Shown here piece after piece: positions 1 to 7,668 of a DNA stretch of 19,792 bases. The DNA is from an uncultured Moraxella sp. Lineage in GTDB: Bacteria; Pseudomonadota; Gammaproteobacteria; Pseudomonadales; Moraxellaceae. Under the pieces are notes generated by a model. That model was not told the DNA's origin and ran no database searches. It saw only the letters and a program-made list of their open reading frames with translations. The translations under genes were made by a program, and so were the position numbers. Every line of letters begins with the position of its first letter. Position 1 is the first letter of the stretch. Where the stretch lies: positions 1 through 19,792 of the forward strand of contig CALJUC010000151.1 of NCBI GenBank assembly GCA_937975585.1. Direction: 5' to 3'.

Positions 1-16
1 CACACTTTTATTGATT

Positions 17-50
17 TAAAAGCCCACCAATTAGTTTGTGGGTTTTTTTG
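17..50 (+). terminator. Intrinsic terminator of an upstream gene outside the window
   Basis: A CCCAC/GTGGG stem, extended by A/T pairs on both sides, is followed by seven T residues (43-49). It ends transcription entering from the left. The gene it serves lies outside the window. In related bacteria secG and a tRNA-Leu often precede rimP, but nothing here shows which gene it is. Confidence 0.7.
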
Positions 51-189
51 TATCTATTGGTTTCTAAATGGGCGGTATTTTGCTAAATTATCGCCTATTA
101 CGCATGTTTGCAAGATGGTTTTTTCGCTTGCTGACCTCAATATATGCTAACCTATAGATTGATTCCTAGCCTAGAAAAACAAGGAAACC

Positions 190-687
190 ATGAAACTATC
201 GACGAAGGTCGCTGAACTGACCCAAATTATCGAGCCAGCAGTGACAGCTTGTGATGTTAGCCTTTGGGGCATTGAATTTGTACCCCAAGGACGCCGTTCA
301 TTGCTACGCATTTATATCGAAAGCCTACCAGAAGATCGTGCCGCGGGTAAACAAGTCACCATCGAAGACTGTGCTGCGGTGACCCACCAAGTGGGCGGTG
401 TACTTGATGTACATGATCCGATTGCCGGTGAATATTTATTAGAAGTATCCTCACCAGGCCTTGACCGCTCATTTTTTTCTGCTGATCAATTACAAGATTA
501 TATCGGTGAAACCGTTAGCCTACGTTTGATTCACGCTATTGGTCAAGGCAGCCAAAAACGCCGCAAAATCACTGGCAAACTACAAGCGCTCGATGATAAA
601 CAATTAACCATTCAGCCTGACCATGAAGAGCCGGTTGAGATTGCGCTCGCTAATATCGATAAAGCCAACTTGGTTTACCAATTTTAA
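190..687 (+). CDS. rimP: Ribosome maturation factor RimP
   Basis: RimP assists maturation of the 30S ribosomal subunit in the cytoplasm. The product is 165 residues, near the family norm (about 150). It has the N-terminal alpha/beta domain (roughly residues 1-85), the hallmark motif EVSSPGLDR at 85-93, and a C-terminal SH3-like domain (about 95-165). The ATG at 190 has an AAGGA ribosome-binding site at 181-185. It is the first gene of a rightward cluster with nusA, infB and rbfA, the classic order in gammaproteobacteria. A 138-base gap with hairpins separates it from nusA. No convincing -35/-10 pair was found upstream; a loose TTGCTG/TATAGA pair at 128-158 has a 19-base spacer. Confidence 0.96.
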   Translation: MKLSTKVAELTQIIEPAVTACDVSLWGIEFVPQGRRSLLRIYIESLPEDRAAGKQVTIEDCAAVTHQVGGVLDVHDPIAGEYLLEVSSPGLDRSFFSADQLQDYIGETVSLRLIHAIGQGSQKRRKITGKLQALDDKQLTIQPDHEEPVEIALANIDKANLVYQF

Positions 688-708
688 GTTTAATCAAAAC
701 AATAATTC

Positions 709-807
709 GGGTTTGACTGTTAAAGACAAACCCATTGCTATTAATATTTCCACAGGGTTGCCCCTTATTACTCATTTACGTTGTCCTGTGAGCATTAGCT
801 AGGGCAC
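709..807 (+). other. Two hairpins in the rimP-nusA gap
   Basis: Perfect arms GGGTTTG (709-715) and CAAACCC (727-733) form a 7-bp stem with an 11-base loop, but no T-run follows, so it is not a standard terminator. A second imperfect hairpin pairs TGTCCT with AGGGCA (about 782-807) around an inner AGC/GCT stem. It ends just before the nusA ribosome-binding site AGGTGA (816-821). They may influence mRNA processing or nusA translation; this is inference. Confidence 0.4.
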
Positions 808-825
808 ACATTTGCAGGTGATTAC

Positions 826-2307
826 ATGAATCGAGAAATTTTAACGGTTGTCGAAACCGTCAGTAACGAAAAAGGCTTAAACCCTGAGGATATCTTTGAG
901 GCCATTGAACAAGCACTTGTCGTTTCGACCAAAAAGAAAGTCTACAGCGAGCAGCCTGAAGTCGCGATTCGTGTCCATATTGACCGTAAGACCGGTGATT
1001 ATGACACCTATCGTTATTGGACGGTGGTAGCCGATGAAGACCACGAAATGCCAGCGTGTCAGCTTGCGATTAGTGACTTGGATGAAAACGAGTGGAAAAT
1101 CGGTGACATCAAAGAAGAACAGATCGAGTCAATCGAATTTGGACGTATTGCCGCCACCCAAGCCAAGCAAGTTATTATCCAAAAAATCCGTGAAGCCGAG
1201 CGTTCATTGGTGGCAGATGCCTTTGAACCACGTATTGGCGAGCTGATTATTGGTGAAGTGAAAAAACCAGCACGTGACGGTTATATCATTGACTTAGGCG
1301 ATAACGTTGAAGCTTATCTGCCAAAAGATAAAATGCTACCACGTGAGCAATTACGCGCCAAAAGCCGTATTAATGCGATTTTAGAACAAGTAAATCGTGA
1401 CAACCGTGGGGCGCAACTTGTGCTATCGCGCACTTCACCACAAATGCTAAAAGCCTTAATGCAAAAAGAAGTGCCGGAGATTGCAGAGCAAATTATCGAG
1501 ATTCGTGATGTGGCACGTCAACCGGGTGTACGCGCCAAGATTTCGGTCAAAACCAATGATCACCGTATCGACCCAGTGGGCGCATGTATTGGTATGCGTG
1601 GTACCCGTATCCAAGCGGTACAGCAAGAGCTTGAAGGTGAGCGTATTGACGTGGTGGTATGGTCGGATGATCCGGTACAGTACATCATCAGCGCGCTAGA
1701 GCCTGCAGACGTTGACCGCATTATCTTGGATGAAGACAACAAAACTGCGGACATCATTTTTGCCACCAACGACCAACTTGCTCGCGCAATTGGTTCACAA
1801 GGCCAAAATGTTCGCCTAGCATCAGAATTGACTGGTTATCGTCTTAACATGATGTTGGAAGACGAATACAACGCCCAACAAGAGACCGAAACCAAAGTCT
1901 ACCGTGACCTATTCTACAACCGCCTAGAAGTGGATGAAGACTTGGCACAAGCCTTGGTTGATATCGGCTTTACTACCTTAGAAGAAGTCGCATATGTACC
2001 TGCGGAAACTTTCTATGACATCGACGGTCTAGATGACGAAGCCATTGATGCCATTCAAGAGCGCGCAAAAGCCGCTGTGATTGCCGATGAATTGGTCAAA
2101 CAACAAAATATCAAAGAGCCTAGCCCAGAACTTCTTAATATGGAAGGTATGACGGCAGCATGGGCTTACAAACTCGCCGAGCGTGACATTATCACCCTTG
2201 ACGATCTTGCCGAACAAGCGATTTTTGACATTCAAGATATTGAAGGTCTTGACGAAAAAACCGCCGGCGAACTTATCATGAAAGCCCGTGAATCATGGTT
2301 TAATTAA
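826..2307 (+). CDS. nusA: Transcription termination/antitermination factor NusA
   Basis: NusA binds RNA polymerase and nascent RNA and modulates pausing, intrinsic termination and antitermination. At 493 residues it matches the length of the E. coli protein. Domains in order: RNA-polymerase-binding N-terminal domain (1-125), S1 domain (about 137-201), KH1 with GACIGMRG (252-259), KH2 with AIGSQGQN (321-328), and two acidic helix-hairpin-helix repeats (about 372-416 and 440-490). The start has an AGGTGA site at 816-821. infB begins 16 bases after its stop, so the two are almost certainly cotranscribed. In enterobacteria nusA autoregulates its operon; a comparable circuit is possible here, since an intrinsic terminator lies downstream of infB. 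Confidence 0.98.
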   Translation: MNREILTVVETVSNEKGLNPEDIFEAIEQALVVSTKKKVYSEQPEVAIRVHIDRKTGDYDTYRYWTVVADEDHEMPACQLAISDLDENEWKIGDIKEEQIESIEFGRIAATQAKQVIIQKIREAERSLVADAFEPRIGELIIGEVKKPARDGYIIDLGDNVEAYLPKDKMLPREQLRAKSRINAILEQVNRDNRGAQLVLSRTSPQMLKALMQKEVPEIAEQIIEIRDVARQPGVRAKISVKTNDHRIDPVGACIGMRGTRIQAVQQELEGERIDVVVWSDDPVQYIISALEPADVDRIILDEDNKTADIIFATNDQLARAIGSQGQNVRLASELTGYRLNMMLEDEYNAQQETETKVYRDLFYNRLEVDEDLAQALVDIGFTTLEEVAYVPAETFYDIDGLDDEAIDAIQERAKAAVIADELVKQQNIKEPSPELLNMEGMTAAWAYKLAERDIITLDDLAEQAIFDIQDIEGLDEKTAGELIMKARESWFN

Positions 2308-2323
2308 TAATAAAGGTGTATGA

Positions 2324-5098
2324 ATGGCAGATAAAACCGTCAAAGAACTTGCAGATATGACCCAAAAATCAGTCGATGCAATAAAGAAACAACTGGTTGA
2401 TGCCGGTCTGGCTGCTCGCGGCGACAATGACATCGTCACCGAACGTGAGCAAGAAAAACTGGTGGCTTTTTTACAACAAAGCCATGGCCAGACAGACAAA
2501 CCGCGTATCAGTATTAACCGCAAAACCACCTCAACCGCTCGCGTCACTGGCACCTCTGGTAAAGCGAAAAGCGTCAATGTTGAAGTGCGTAAAAAAGTCG
2601 TGTTTGAAAAACCAAACCCAGAAAAAATCGCAGCTGACTTGGCAGCGCAAAAGCTAGCGGCTGAGCAAGCAGCACAAACAGCACGCGAAAAAGCCGAACA
2701 GGCAGCCAAAGAACAAGCGGCCAAAGAACAAGCAAAACGCGCAGCTGAAGAGCGTCAACAAGCTACCTTAGCAGCCATGCGTGCAAACTTAGGCGACAGC
2801 AAAAAAGACAGTGCTGAATCAAGCAATGTTAGCGTTGTGGTCAAAAAAGCCAAGCCTGGTAGCGATGCGCCAACTACCACTGTATCTAGCACTGTGGTCA
2901 AAAAAGGCGACAAAACTGTTAAAGTTGCGCCGAAAAAAGTCGAAGCTAAGAAAGAAAGCGATGCTGAGCGTAAAGTTCGTGAAGCAGAAGAAGATCGCTT
3001 ACGTCAAATCGAAGCGGAAAACCGTCGCAAAGCTGCAGAAGAAGCGCAGCAACGTACCCTTGAGCAAATGCGTCAAATGGCAAGCAAATATGCCGACAAT
3101 GACGCTGAAGCCACTATGGTAGTGCGTAAAGATGAGCCTTTGGCTGAAGGCTTGGTCGGTGCAGCGCTTGAAGATTCGTTTGAAAAAGAACGTCGCGAGA
3201 TTAAACGCGGTACAACCACCGGCGCTAATAAAAATCGCCGCCGCCGCCGCGAAGACGATGGTGAACAAGAGATTAAAAACCGCAACCGCGGCCTAAAATC
3301 ATCACAAGCCAACAAGCACAAGTTTGAAAAACCGGTCGAAAAAATTGTTCATAACGTCGAAATCGGTGAAACTATCGTCGTGTCTGAATTAGCACAAAAA
3401 ATGGCTATCAAAGCGCGTGACGTGGTTAAAACCTTGATGAAAATGGGTGAGCTGGTACGCGAAAGTGAAAGCATTGACCAAGAAACCGCTGCCCTACTCG
3501 TTGAAGAAATGGGACACAACCCAGTATTGGTTAGCTCAACGCAAGTTGAAGACTCACTACGTGAAGCCGTTGGCGAAAAGAGCAGTAACATCCAAGCACG
3601 CCCACCAGTGGTAACCATCATGGGTCACGTTGACCATGGTAAAACGTCACTATTGGACAAAATCCGCTCGACCAAAGTGGCATCAGGTGAAGCTGGTGGT
3701 ATTACTCAGCATATTGGTGCTTACCATGTTGAGACCGAGCAAGGTGTTATTACCTTCCTTGATACCCCAGGTCACGCAGCGTTTACCGCAATGCGTTCAC
3801 GTGGTGCCAAATCCACAGACATCGTGGTACTTGTGGTCGCTGCCGATGATGGCATGATGCCACAGACCGCTGAAGCGATTGACCATGCGCGTGCTGCCGG
3901 TACACCAATCATTGTTGCCATCAACAAAATGGACAAAGACAGTGCCGACCCAGACCGCGTCTTAAATGAATTGACCGCCAAAGAAGTTGTACCTGAAGAA
4001 TGGGGTGGTGATACCCCAGTGGTTAAAGTATCAGCCCTAACCGGTCAAGGTATTGAAGAATTACTTGAAGTGATTCACTTACAAGCCGAAGTTATGGAGC
4101 TTGAAGTCGCTACTGATGGTGCCGCACAAGGGGTTGTTATCGAGTCACGTCTTGAAAAAGGCCGTGGTGCAGTTGTAAGCTTACTTGTGAAGCAAGGTAC
4201 CCTAAACCAAGGCGACCTTGTTCTAGCTGGTGAATACTATGGCCGCGTCCGTGCCATGACTGATGAAAATGGTAACCGTGTTAAATCAGCCGGCCCATCG
4301 ATTCCAGTTGAGATTTTAGGTTTACCAGATACCCCGGGTGCTGGTAGTGAGTTTATGGTCGTAGACGATGAGAAAAAAGCCCGTGAAGTGGCCGAGTATC
4401 GTGCGGTTCGTGAACGTGAACGTGTGCTTGAACGTCAAGCCAAATCACGTCTAGAAAACTTATTTGACCAAATGAATGACGCCAAACTTCCAAGCGTGAA
4501 CATCATTCTAAAAACCGATGTTCGTGGTACGTTAGAAGCGTTATTGGCATCACTTAATGAACTATCAACCGATGAAGTTAAAGTAAAAGTCATTTCATCA
4601 GGCGTTGGCCCGATTTCAGAATCGGATGTGGTATTAGCCGAATCAAGTGAAGCGGTATTACTTGGCTTCAACGTTCGTGCCGATAGCGCAGCAAAACGTA
4701 AGGCTGACGAAGCGGGTCTAGATATCCGCTACTACAGCGTCATTTATGGTCTAATTGATGATGTTAAAGCTGCAATGAGTGGTCTATTAGCGCCAGAACA
4801 CCGCGAGCAAATCTTGGGTATTGCAGAAGTACGTGAAGTATTCCACTCAAGCCGCTTCGGTTTTGCCGCCGGTTGTATGGTTATGGAAGGTACGATTATC
4901 CGTAATAAACCAATCCGCGTCTTGCGTGACGACCAAGTCGTCTTTACCGGTCAGCTACAATCATTACGTCGTTTCAAAGATGACGTCAACGAAGTACGTG
5001 CTGGTATGGAATGTGGTCTAGCGGTTAAAGGTTATGAAGTTAAAGAAGGCGATAAGATTGAAGTGTTTGAAATCCACGAAGTTAAGCGCACCTTGTAA
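2324..5098 (+). CDS. infB: Translation initiation factor IF-2
   Basis: IF-2 is the GTPase that delivers initiator fMet-tRNA to the 30S subunit and promotes subunit joining. It has 924 residues, within the range for long gammaproteobacterial forms. An N-terminal IF2_N domain (about 1-52) is followed by a long Lys/Glu/Ala/Gln-rich, probably coiled-coil linker (about 100-320) and a second IF2_N domain (about 340-405). The GTPase domain has G1 GHVDHGKT (434-441), G3 DTPGH (480-484) and G4 NKMD (534-537), followed by the beta-barrel and C-terminal fMet-tRNA-binding domains. The start has AAAGGTG at 2312-2318; an out-of-frame ATG at 2320 is ignored. A perfect terminator lies 53 bases after the stop. 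Confidence 0.98.
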   Translation: MADKTVKELADMTQKSVDAIKKQLVDAGLAARGDNDIVTEREQEKLVAFLQQSHGQTDKPRISINRKTTSTARVTGTSGKAKSVNVEVRKKVVFEKPNPEKIAADLAAQKLAAEQAAQTAREKAEQAAKEQAAKEQAKRAAEERQQATLAAMRANLGDSKKDSAESSNVSVVVKKAKPGSDAPTTTVSSTVVKKGDKTVKVAPKKVEAKKESDAERKVREAEEDRLRQIEAENRRKAAEEAQQRTLEQMRQMASKYADNDAEATMVVRKDEPLAEGLVGAALEDSFEKERREIKRGTTTGANKNRRRRREDDGEQEIKNRNRGLKSSQANKHKFEKPVEKIVHNVEIGETIVVSELAQKMAIKARDVVKTLMKMGELVRESESIDQETAALLVEEMGHNPVLVSSTQVEDSLREAVGEKSSNIQARPPVVTIMGHVDHGKTSLLDKIRSTKVASGEAGGITQHIGAYHVETEQGVITFLDTPGHAAFTAMRSRGAKSTDIVVLVVAADDGMMPQTAEAIDHARAAGTPIIVAINKMDKDSADPDRVLNELTAKEVVPEEWGGDTPVVKVSALTGQGIEELLEVIHLQAEVMELEVATDGAAQGVVIESRLEKGRGAVVSLLVKQGTLNQGDLVLAGEYYGRVRAMTDENGNRVKSAGPSIPVEILGLPDTPGAGSEFMVVDDEKKAREVAEYRAVRERERVLERQAKSRLENLFDQMNDAKLPSVNIILKTDVRGTLEALLASLNELSTDEVKVKVISSGVGPISESDVVLAESSEAVLLGFNVRADSAAKRKADEAGLDIRYYSVIYGLIDDVKAAMSGLLAPEHREQILGIAEVREVFHSSRFGFAAGCMVMEGTIIRNKPIRVLRDDQVVFTGQLQSLRRFKDDVNEVRAGMECGLAVKGYEVKEGDKIEVFEIHEVKRTL

Positions 5099-5150
5099 GC
5101 CTATCTTCGTAGACTTCACTTTCGTATCCTTCATGAACTGAATTGTTTTC

Positions 5151-5187
5151 AAGGTCTAATTAATCCGGTGTTAATTAGACCTTTTTT
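5151..5187 (+). terminator. Perfect intrinsic terminator between infB and rbfA
   Basis: Perfect 13-bp arms (5151-5163 and 5171-5183) enclose a 7-base loop, and the T-run extends to 5187. It lies between infB and rbfA, which share an operon in many relatives. Expression of rbfA must therefore rely on read-through, NusA-influenced antitermination or a local promoter. A CTATAA at 5201-5206 is the only -10-like candidate, with no good -35. Confidence 0.9.
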
Positions 5188-5215
5188 CTACCATCGGCAA
5201 CTATAAGGAATAATA

Positions 5216-5605
5216 ATGAATCAACGTTTACAACGCCTCGCCGACCAAATTCAACGGGAACTTGCGGTGCTGATTCGCGACGAGGTGAATGATCCTCGCT
5301 TGACCGGTTTTGTGACTATCTCAAGCGTCAAAATCAGCCCAGACTTGGGTTATGCTGATATTTATGTCACCATCATGGAAAAAGCCATGGATGATGCCAT
5401 GTCTAAGGACTACCATACTGAAAGTCTGCAAGTTTTGAATAACGCAGCAGGTTTCTTGCGCACTGAACTCAGTCATATTTTAAAGACACGCACCACACCG
5501 CGCCTTCGTTTCCACTATGATGAAGTAACGGCCAATGCCAACTATATGATGAATTTGATTTCTAAAGCGGTACAAAGCAGCGATAACAATCAAAGCAACG
5601 ATTAA
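5216..5605 (+). CDS. rbfA: 30S ribosome-binding factor RbfA
   Basis: RbfA is a cold-shock-linked assembly factor that binds the 30S subunit near helix 1 of 16S rRNA. The product is 129 residues, typical of the family, with a single KH-like domain. The N-terminal run NQRLQRLADQIQRELAVLI, the segment NDPRLTGFVTISSVKISPDL and the C-terminal TRTTPRLRFHYDE are diagnostic. The ATG has AAGGA at 5205-5209. The gene follows infB as in most gammaproteobacteria but lies beyond a strong terminator. The expected truB does not follow; the next gene is convergent. Confidence 0.97.
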   Translation: MNQRLQRLADQIQRELAVLIRDEVNDPRLTGFVTISSVKISPDLGYADIYVTIMEKAMDDAMSKDYHTESLQVLNNAAGFLRTELSHILKTRTTPRLRFHYDEVTANANYMMNLISKAVQSSDNNQSND

Positions 5606-5665
5606 TTTAAAAGCCTTGCTTAGCGCTAATCAACTTATTAAGAAGATGGAATAAATCACAGGTAT

Positions 5666-5695
5666 AAAAAACCCAATCAAACGATTGGGTTTTTT
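5666..5695. terminator. Bidirectional terminator between rbfA and the metallopeptidase gene
   Basis: Perfect 13-bp arms (5666-5678 and 5683-5695) surround the 4-base loop AAAC. The arms consist of an A6/T6 tract plus a CCCAATC/GATTGGG core, giving a T-run on both strands. It can end both rbfA (rightward) and the convergent gene whose stop is at 5710. Confidence 0.92.
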
Positions 5696-5709
5696 CATTA
5701 AACTTACTA

Positions 5710-6603
5710 TTAGATGTTACCACTAAAGGTATCACATTGGTTTGGATCACCGGTTTTTAAGCCTTGGCTAAACCAAGTCATACGTTGTTGACTAGTACCA
5801 TGGGTGAAGCTGTCAGGAACCGCCACGCGGCCACTTGCTTTCGCTAAACGGTCATCACCGATCTTTTCGGCCGCGTTAATCGCCTCTTCAATATCGCCTT
5901 GTTCTAAGAATTGTACTCGTTGTTGGTTACGATTCGCCCAAACACCAGCAAAGCAGTCGGCTTGCAACTCTTGGCGCACGGATAAATTATTGGCTTGCGC
6001 TTCAGAGGTCGTACGACTGGCTTCATTCACTTTTTGGCTAATACCCAATAAGGTCTGTACATGGTGACCCACCTCATGGGCAATCACATACGCTTGCGCA
6101 AAATCCCCTGCCTTTCCTTGGTTCTGTGCATCACCTGAGTTTTGTTGGTCACCGCTAATACCTAGTTGCTGACTCATTTGTCGAAAGAACGAGGTATCTA
6201 AATACACGGTTTGATCCGCTGGGCAGTAAAATGGCCCTGTCGCTGCAGACGCGCTACCACAACCTGAACGTACCGACCCATTAAACAGTACCATTTTCGG
6301 CTCTTTATACTGCATATTATTTTCAGTAAAGACCTGACCCCAAACCGCTTCAGTATCCGCTAGCACTACCGAAGCAAAGCGTTGGTCACGATCAGCCGTA
6401 TTCGGGTCTAGCTGCTGTTGGGTTGCTGTGCCGCCACCATTGGTAACTGATTGGCCCGTACGCATCGCGGTCATCGGGTCCATACCAAATACCAACCATA
6501 AGATTAGACCGATAATAATACCACCGATACCTAGACCACCGCCGACGGCTTTACCACCACTAATTCGGACATTCGAACTGCCTTGTCTATCTTCCCATTT
6601 CAT
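5710..6603 (-). CDS. ypfJ: YpfJ/KPN_02809-family neutral zinc metallopeptidase
   Basis: A putative membrane-anchored zinc metallopeptidase whose substrate and physiological role are unknown. The product is 297 residues. A short hydrophilic N-terminus (KWEDRQGSSNVRISGG) is followed by a glycine-rich transmembrane segment (about 20-40) and then the catalytic domain. That domain contains the zinc-binding HEVGHH (176-181) inside AYVIAHEVGHH and the conserved ELQADCFAGVWA segment (212-223), which probably supplies a further ligand. Cysteines at 115, 127, 217 and 290 could form disulfides, consistent with an exported domain. The start is supported by AGAGG at 6611-6615. It is a single-gene leftward unit that converges on rbfA. 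Family assignment is strong; function is not known. Confidence 0.93.
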   Translation of the reverse strand: MKWEDRQGSSNVRISGGKAVGGGLGIGGIIIGLILWLVFGMDPMTAMRTGQSVTNGGGTATQQQLDPNTADRDQRFASVVLADTEAVWGQVFTENNMQYKEPKMVLFNGSVRSGCGSASAATGPFYCPADQTVYLDTSFFRQMSQQLGISGDQQNSGDAQNQGKAGDFAQAYVIAHEVGHHVQTLLGISQKVNEASRTTSEAQANNLSVRQELQADCFAGVWANRNQQRVQFLEQGDIEEAINAAEKIGDDRLAKASGRVAVPDSFTHGTSQQRMTWFSQGLKTGDPNQCDTFSGNI

Positions 6604-6873
6604 AAGCTAACCTCTTTCCTCAATCTGCCTTTAATACGACTTAGTGTATTACTGTTTATTGTTTGTTGATTTCTGCTATTGTATGCGATATTTGGCCATC
6701 TGGCTGTGTTCAGACTGTATGAAAACGTATGTTTATCGAAGTTATATAGCCATTAAATGTAGCAAAATGCAAATACTTCGTTATTGTTTAACATAAATTT
6801 GAACAGAATTAGGCAAATAGCATGCTAGTTAATCATTAAATTCTCATAAATTAATTTGTAAAAAATTTGTAAA

Positions 6874-6960
6874 CCTAACAAAAAAAGATATCCAAACTTT
6901 AAAAAGCGTTGTATAATGCATCATTTTCAAATACATCTTAATAAGATATCTTTTTTTAGG
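6874..6960. repeat. 87-bp inverted repeat bracketing a TATAAT hexamer
   Basis: The perfect arms AAAAAAAGATATC (6880-6892) and GATATCTTTTTTT (6945-6957) are 52 bases apart. Outer CCT (6874-6876) and AGG (6958-6960) also pair, with a 3-base bulge on the left. A consensus -10 TATAAT lies inside at 6912-6917, without a good -35. No flanking target duplication is visible, so a mobile origin is not supported. A DNA cruciform, a regulator site pair or an RNA stem-loop are all possible. Confidence 0.55.
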
Positions 6961-6994
6961 GCATTAGATAATCTTACAGTAGACTAATAATAAC

Positions 6995-7020
6995 GTAACA
7001 TTTGTTACTTTTTGTTACTA
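6995..7020 (+). promoter_or_regulatory. Tandem 10-bp repeats resembling an OmpR-type box
   Basis: TTTGTTACTT and TTTGTTACTA stand back to back at 7001-7010 and 7011-7020, exactly one helical turn apart. A related TTTTGCTACTAA lies at 7044-7055. The first copy also forms the palindrome GTAACA-TT-TGTTAC (6995-7008). Tandem 10-bp sites of GTTAC/GTAAC type are the form recognised by OmpR-family response regulators. Assignment to OmpR or any specific regulator is inference. Confidence 0.4.
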
Positions 7021-7082
7021 CCTTCTGTCTGATTTATCGTAAATTTTGCTACTAACCTATTTTATCTTATTATGATTTACGC

Positions 7083-7116
7083 TAAAATACCGCCTGCTTC
7101 ATGTCCCGTGTATAGT
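7083..7116 (+). promoter_or_regulatory. Probable promoter region of the lipoprotein gene
   Basis: Two -10-like hexamers face the lipoprotein gene: TAAAAT (7083-7088) and TATAGT (7111-7116). Neither has a clear -35, which would fit a promoter that needs an activator at the upstream repeats. The exact start site cannot be fixed from sequence. Confidence 0.35.
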
Positions 7117-7191
7117 CTCACTTAAAACACGAATCAACGTTTTAGGTAACGCTGAGTGAATACGGGGTTATTTTCTTAAGGAGAACACGTA

Positions 7192-7515
7192 ATGAACGTT
7201 AAATTAATCGCCGTATCAAGCTTGGTTGCCGCTTCACTAGCTATGACTGCTTGTGCTAAAAAAGAAGAAGCTGCTGCTACTACTAACGCTTCAACTGCAG
7301 CTTCAACTGTAGTTGTAGAAGCTGCTTCAGCGCCTGCTGTTGCTTCTGCACCTGAAGCTGTTACTGCTTCAACTGCTACTGTAGCTGCTTCAACTGTAGT
7401 TGTAGAAGCTCCTGCTGCTGCATCAGCTGCTGCTGCTGGCGCTGAACAAGTTGCTGACGCTGCTGCTTCTGCTGCTGCTCAAGTTGCTGACGCTTCTGCA
7501 TCTGCTGCTAAATAA
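7192..7515 (+). CDS. Small alanine-rich lipoprotein with internal repeats
   Basis: Not a gene I recognise by name. The 107-residue product starts with a lipoprotein signal peptide ending in LAMTAC, with the lipidated Cys at residue 21; an envelope location is inferred. The mature 87 residues contain 39 alanines and otherwise mainly Ser, Thr, Val, Glu and Pro. The unit AASTVVVEA occurs twice (24 identical bases at 7300-7323 and 7387-7410). An 11-residue unit, QVADAAASAAA then QVADASASAAK, ends the protein and could form an Ala-zipper helix as in Lpp/OprI. Of the 39 mature Ala codons, 34 are GCT, unlike neighbouring genes. With a strong TAAGGAG site (7177-7183) and a good terminator, this suggests high expression. 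Confidence 0.85.
   Translation: MNVKLIAVSSLVAASLAMTACAKKEEAAATTNASTAASTVVVEAASAPAVASAPEAVTASTATVAASTVVVEAPAAASAAAAGAEQVADAAASAAAQVADASASAAK
7300..7410 (+). repeat. 24-bp direct repeat inside the lipoprotein gene
   Basis: The 24 bases at 7300-7323 recur identically at 7387-7410, an 87-base period (29 codons) in frame. A second in-frame direct repeat, CAAGTTGCTGACGCT, occurs at 7447-7461 and 7480-7494 (33-base period, 11 codons). Such repeats can gain or lose units by slippage or recombination. Confidence 0.9.
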
Positions 7516-7566
7516 TTCGATTTCTTATCGAATGAAAAAGGAACGCCAATTGCGTTCCTTTTTTTT
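7516..7566 (+). terminator. Tandem hairpins and terminator after the lipoprotein gene
   Basis: Directly after the stop codon, TTCGAT (7516-7521) pairs with ATCGAA (7527-7532). A classic terminator follows: GGAACGC (7540-7546), loop CAATT, GCGTTCC (7552-7558) and eight T residues (7559-7566). The first hairpin may protect the mRNA 3' end, as expected for an abundant transcript. Confidence 0.92.
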
Positions 7567-7615
7567 GCTTTATATTTATCATTAAAAATATTTAGCAGTA
7601 AAAGCAATATCCAAT

Positions 7616-7644
7616 AAAAAACCAACCATATCGGTCGGTTTTTT
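7616..7644. terminator. Terminator of the ccm genes (leftward), possibly bidirectional
   Basis: The A6-CCAACC and GGTCGG-T6 arms pair with one A/C mismatch around ATATC. On the minus strand the stem is followed by T6 and lies 25 bases past the ccmE stop. The rightward direction also has a T-run and may back up the lipoprotein terminator. Confidence 0.75.
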
Positions 7645-7668
7645 ACTTAAACACGCTGCTAGGCATAT

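Larger units (their letters stand above)
6604..7191. other. Long AT-rich intergenic region with repeats and promoter elements
   Basis: No credible coding frame was found in these 588 bases, which separate the divergent metallopeptidase and lipoprotein genes. The region holds an 87-bp inverted repeat around a TATAAT (6874-6960), a 14-bp palindrome overlapping tandem OmpR-like repeats (6995-7020), and a probable lipoprotein promoter region (7060-7120). It ends in a strong ribosome-binding site (7177-7183). A small RNA gene cannot be excluded, but no terminator-ended transcript longer than about 35 bases is obvious. Confidence 0.6.

Noticed and set aside
709..733. Terminator after rimP
   Set aside because: The GGGTTTG/CAAACCC stem is not followed by a T-run.
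2293..2724. 143-codon leftward frame over the start of infB
   Set aside because: A shadow of the Ala/Lys-rich infB linker; its Ala/Ser/Cys-rich translation is a by-product of infB codon use.
6874..6960. Miniature transposable element (MITE)
   Set aside because: It has inverted ends, but no target-site duplication and no second copy in the window.
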